Assembly: GCF_900110245.1 (NCBI RefSeq)
Contig: NZ_FOCZ01000005.1
Coordinates: 248,001-312,000 of the forward strand
Reading direction: 5' to 3'
DNA: 64,000 bases
From: Niastella yeongjuensis
Lineage (GTDB): Bacteria; Bacteroidota; Bacteroidia; Chitinophagales; Chitinophagaceae
A program made the translations under genes and the position numbers. Of this stretch, positions 63,461-64,000 are shown piece by piece. Position 1 is the first letter of the stretch. Each line of letters begins with the position of its first letter. Below the pieces are notes generated by a model that was not told the origin of the DNA, did not search any database, and was given only the letters and a program-made list of their open reading frames with translations.

Positions 63461-64000
63461 TTATTTTCTCAGCGATGCAAAGGAAGCCCGCAATTCTTCT
63501 GAAAACAATTTGGGTTGTTCCCAGGCTGCAAAGTGACCACCTACATCGAGTTTATTATAATGGAGCAAATTAGGAAAAGCTTTTTCAGCCCAACTGCGTG
63601 GTACCTGGTACAGTTCATCGGGGAATGCGCTTACAGCTACCGGGATCTTGATATTTTTCACATCGAAGAAAGGCAGTTTGTTTTCCCAGTAGAGACGAGC
63701 CGAAGAGATCCCTGTATTTGTTAACCAGTACAGCGTAATGTTCTCAACAATGTCTTCTTTGGTAAGACCGGCAGACTCCCCATTAAATACGCGGGAGATA
63801 AGCGCCAGACTGGCTGCATCATGATCGAGGATCCAGGCTGCCAGGCCAATGGGTGAATCGGAAATACCATATAATGTTTGTGGGCGGTGTGCCATTTCCA
63901 GGGCATAACTAAGTCCATTCTTGTAAAAGAAATCCAGTTGTTTATAGGCATGTTGTTCATCGGCCGACAACCCTTCAGGCATTGGTCCGCCAGCCTGCAG
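63461..64000 (-). CDS. Alpha/beta hydrolase, epoxide-hydrolase-like (N-terminus cut by window edge)
   Basis: C-terminal part of an alpha/beta hydrolase; the frame stays open to position 64000 on the minus strand (six further codons before MPEGLSADEQ), so the catalytic nucleophile lies outside the window. The seen 180 residues include the cap region with SDSPIGLAAWILDHD, the SARLYWENKLP helix, the strand IKIPVAVSAFPDELYQVPRSWAEKAFPNLLHYNKLDVGGHFAAWEQP and the conserved catalytic His in GGHFAAWEQP. That GGHFAAWEQP ending is typical of the epoxide hydrolase group. The reaction would be hydrolysis of an epoxide or ester. Confidence 0.85.
   Translation of the reverse strand: MQAGGPMPEGLSADEQHAYKQLDFFYKNGLSYALEMAHRPQTLYGISDSPIGLAAWILDHDAASLALISRVFNGESAGLTKEDIVENITLYWLTNTGISSARLYWENKLPFFDVKNIKIPVAVSAFPDELYQVPRSWAEKAFPNLLHYNKLDVGGHFAAWEQPKLFSEELRASFASLRK

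Noticed and set aside
1-64000. tRNA, rRNA, transposase, integrase, phage or CRISPR features
   Set aside because: All gaps longer than about 150 nt were read; no cloverleaf-like or mobile-gene signature was seen.

Overview
The window reads as chromosome of a Bacteroidota bacterium, most likely a Chitinophagaceae member (Niastella/Chitinophaga-like). This is inferred from three SusC/SusD pairs, a SusR-like hybrid two-component regulator, an ECF sigma/FecR pair with DUF4974, Bcr/CflA and RND exporters, and A/T-rich upstream regions carrying TAnnTTTG-type -7 boxes instead of strong Shine-Dalgarno sites. No rRNA, tRNA, CRISPR array, transposase, integrase or phage gene was seen.

Layout. 1-6.2 kb is a potassium region: kdpF-kdpA-kdpB on the minus strand, preceded by an unannotated-looking 27-residue membrane peptide, and a divergent kup with a hairpin-rich leader. 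6.3-18.9 kb is housekeeping: a sigma54-type response regulator, rhomboid protease, tilS, a TPR protein, etfBA, a bifunctional nuclease, ispE, a secreted protein of unknown function, rocD with a hairpin-rich leader, a VIT1/CCC1-like protein, a Uma2 protein with an internal duplication, and a small membrane protein. 18.9-31.8 kb holds a Bcr/CflA exporter and then a pectin-type utilization locus read leftward: hybrid regulator, SusC, SusD, GH28 pectinase. 32-38.97 kb is a DUF2541-like secreted protein and a complete RND efflux operon. 39.1-40.2 kb is an NTF2-like protein and a TetR regulator whose promoters share one operator-like motif. 40.3-50.05 kb is sigma-FecR-SusC-SusD followed by a large zinc metalloprotease. 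50.4-54.9 kb is a rightward SusC/SusD pair behind a perfect LacI-type palindrome. 55.2-63.2 kb is a tight nine-gene minus-strand operon under an NsrR-like Rrf2 regulator: a CcoN-like haem-copper subunit, a dihaem cytochrome fused to a FixO-like domain, two small membrane proteins, the Ric/ScdA di-iron repair protein, a DUF1858-DUF2249 protein, a haem-copper-oxidase-like membrane protein, a MIP18/DUF59 assembly factor and an adrenodoxin-type ferredoxin. Together these suggest NO/nitrosative-stress handling and Fe-S repair. The window ends inside an epoxide-hydrolase-like gene.

The most unusual feature is a scattered family of degenerate 7-8-nt tandem word arrays at nine places. Outside genes the words usually occur as two inverted arms around a spacer or hairpin. 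Single arms sit in frame inside tilS, ispE and the FecR gene, and arrays supply the stop codons of the hybrid regulator and the sigma factor. A separate array of nine 21-bp units lies between the last susD and the ferredoxin gene. All functional statements come from reading sequence and family knowledge; no search was run.
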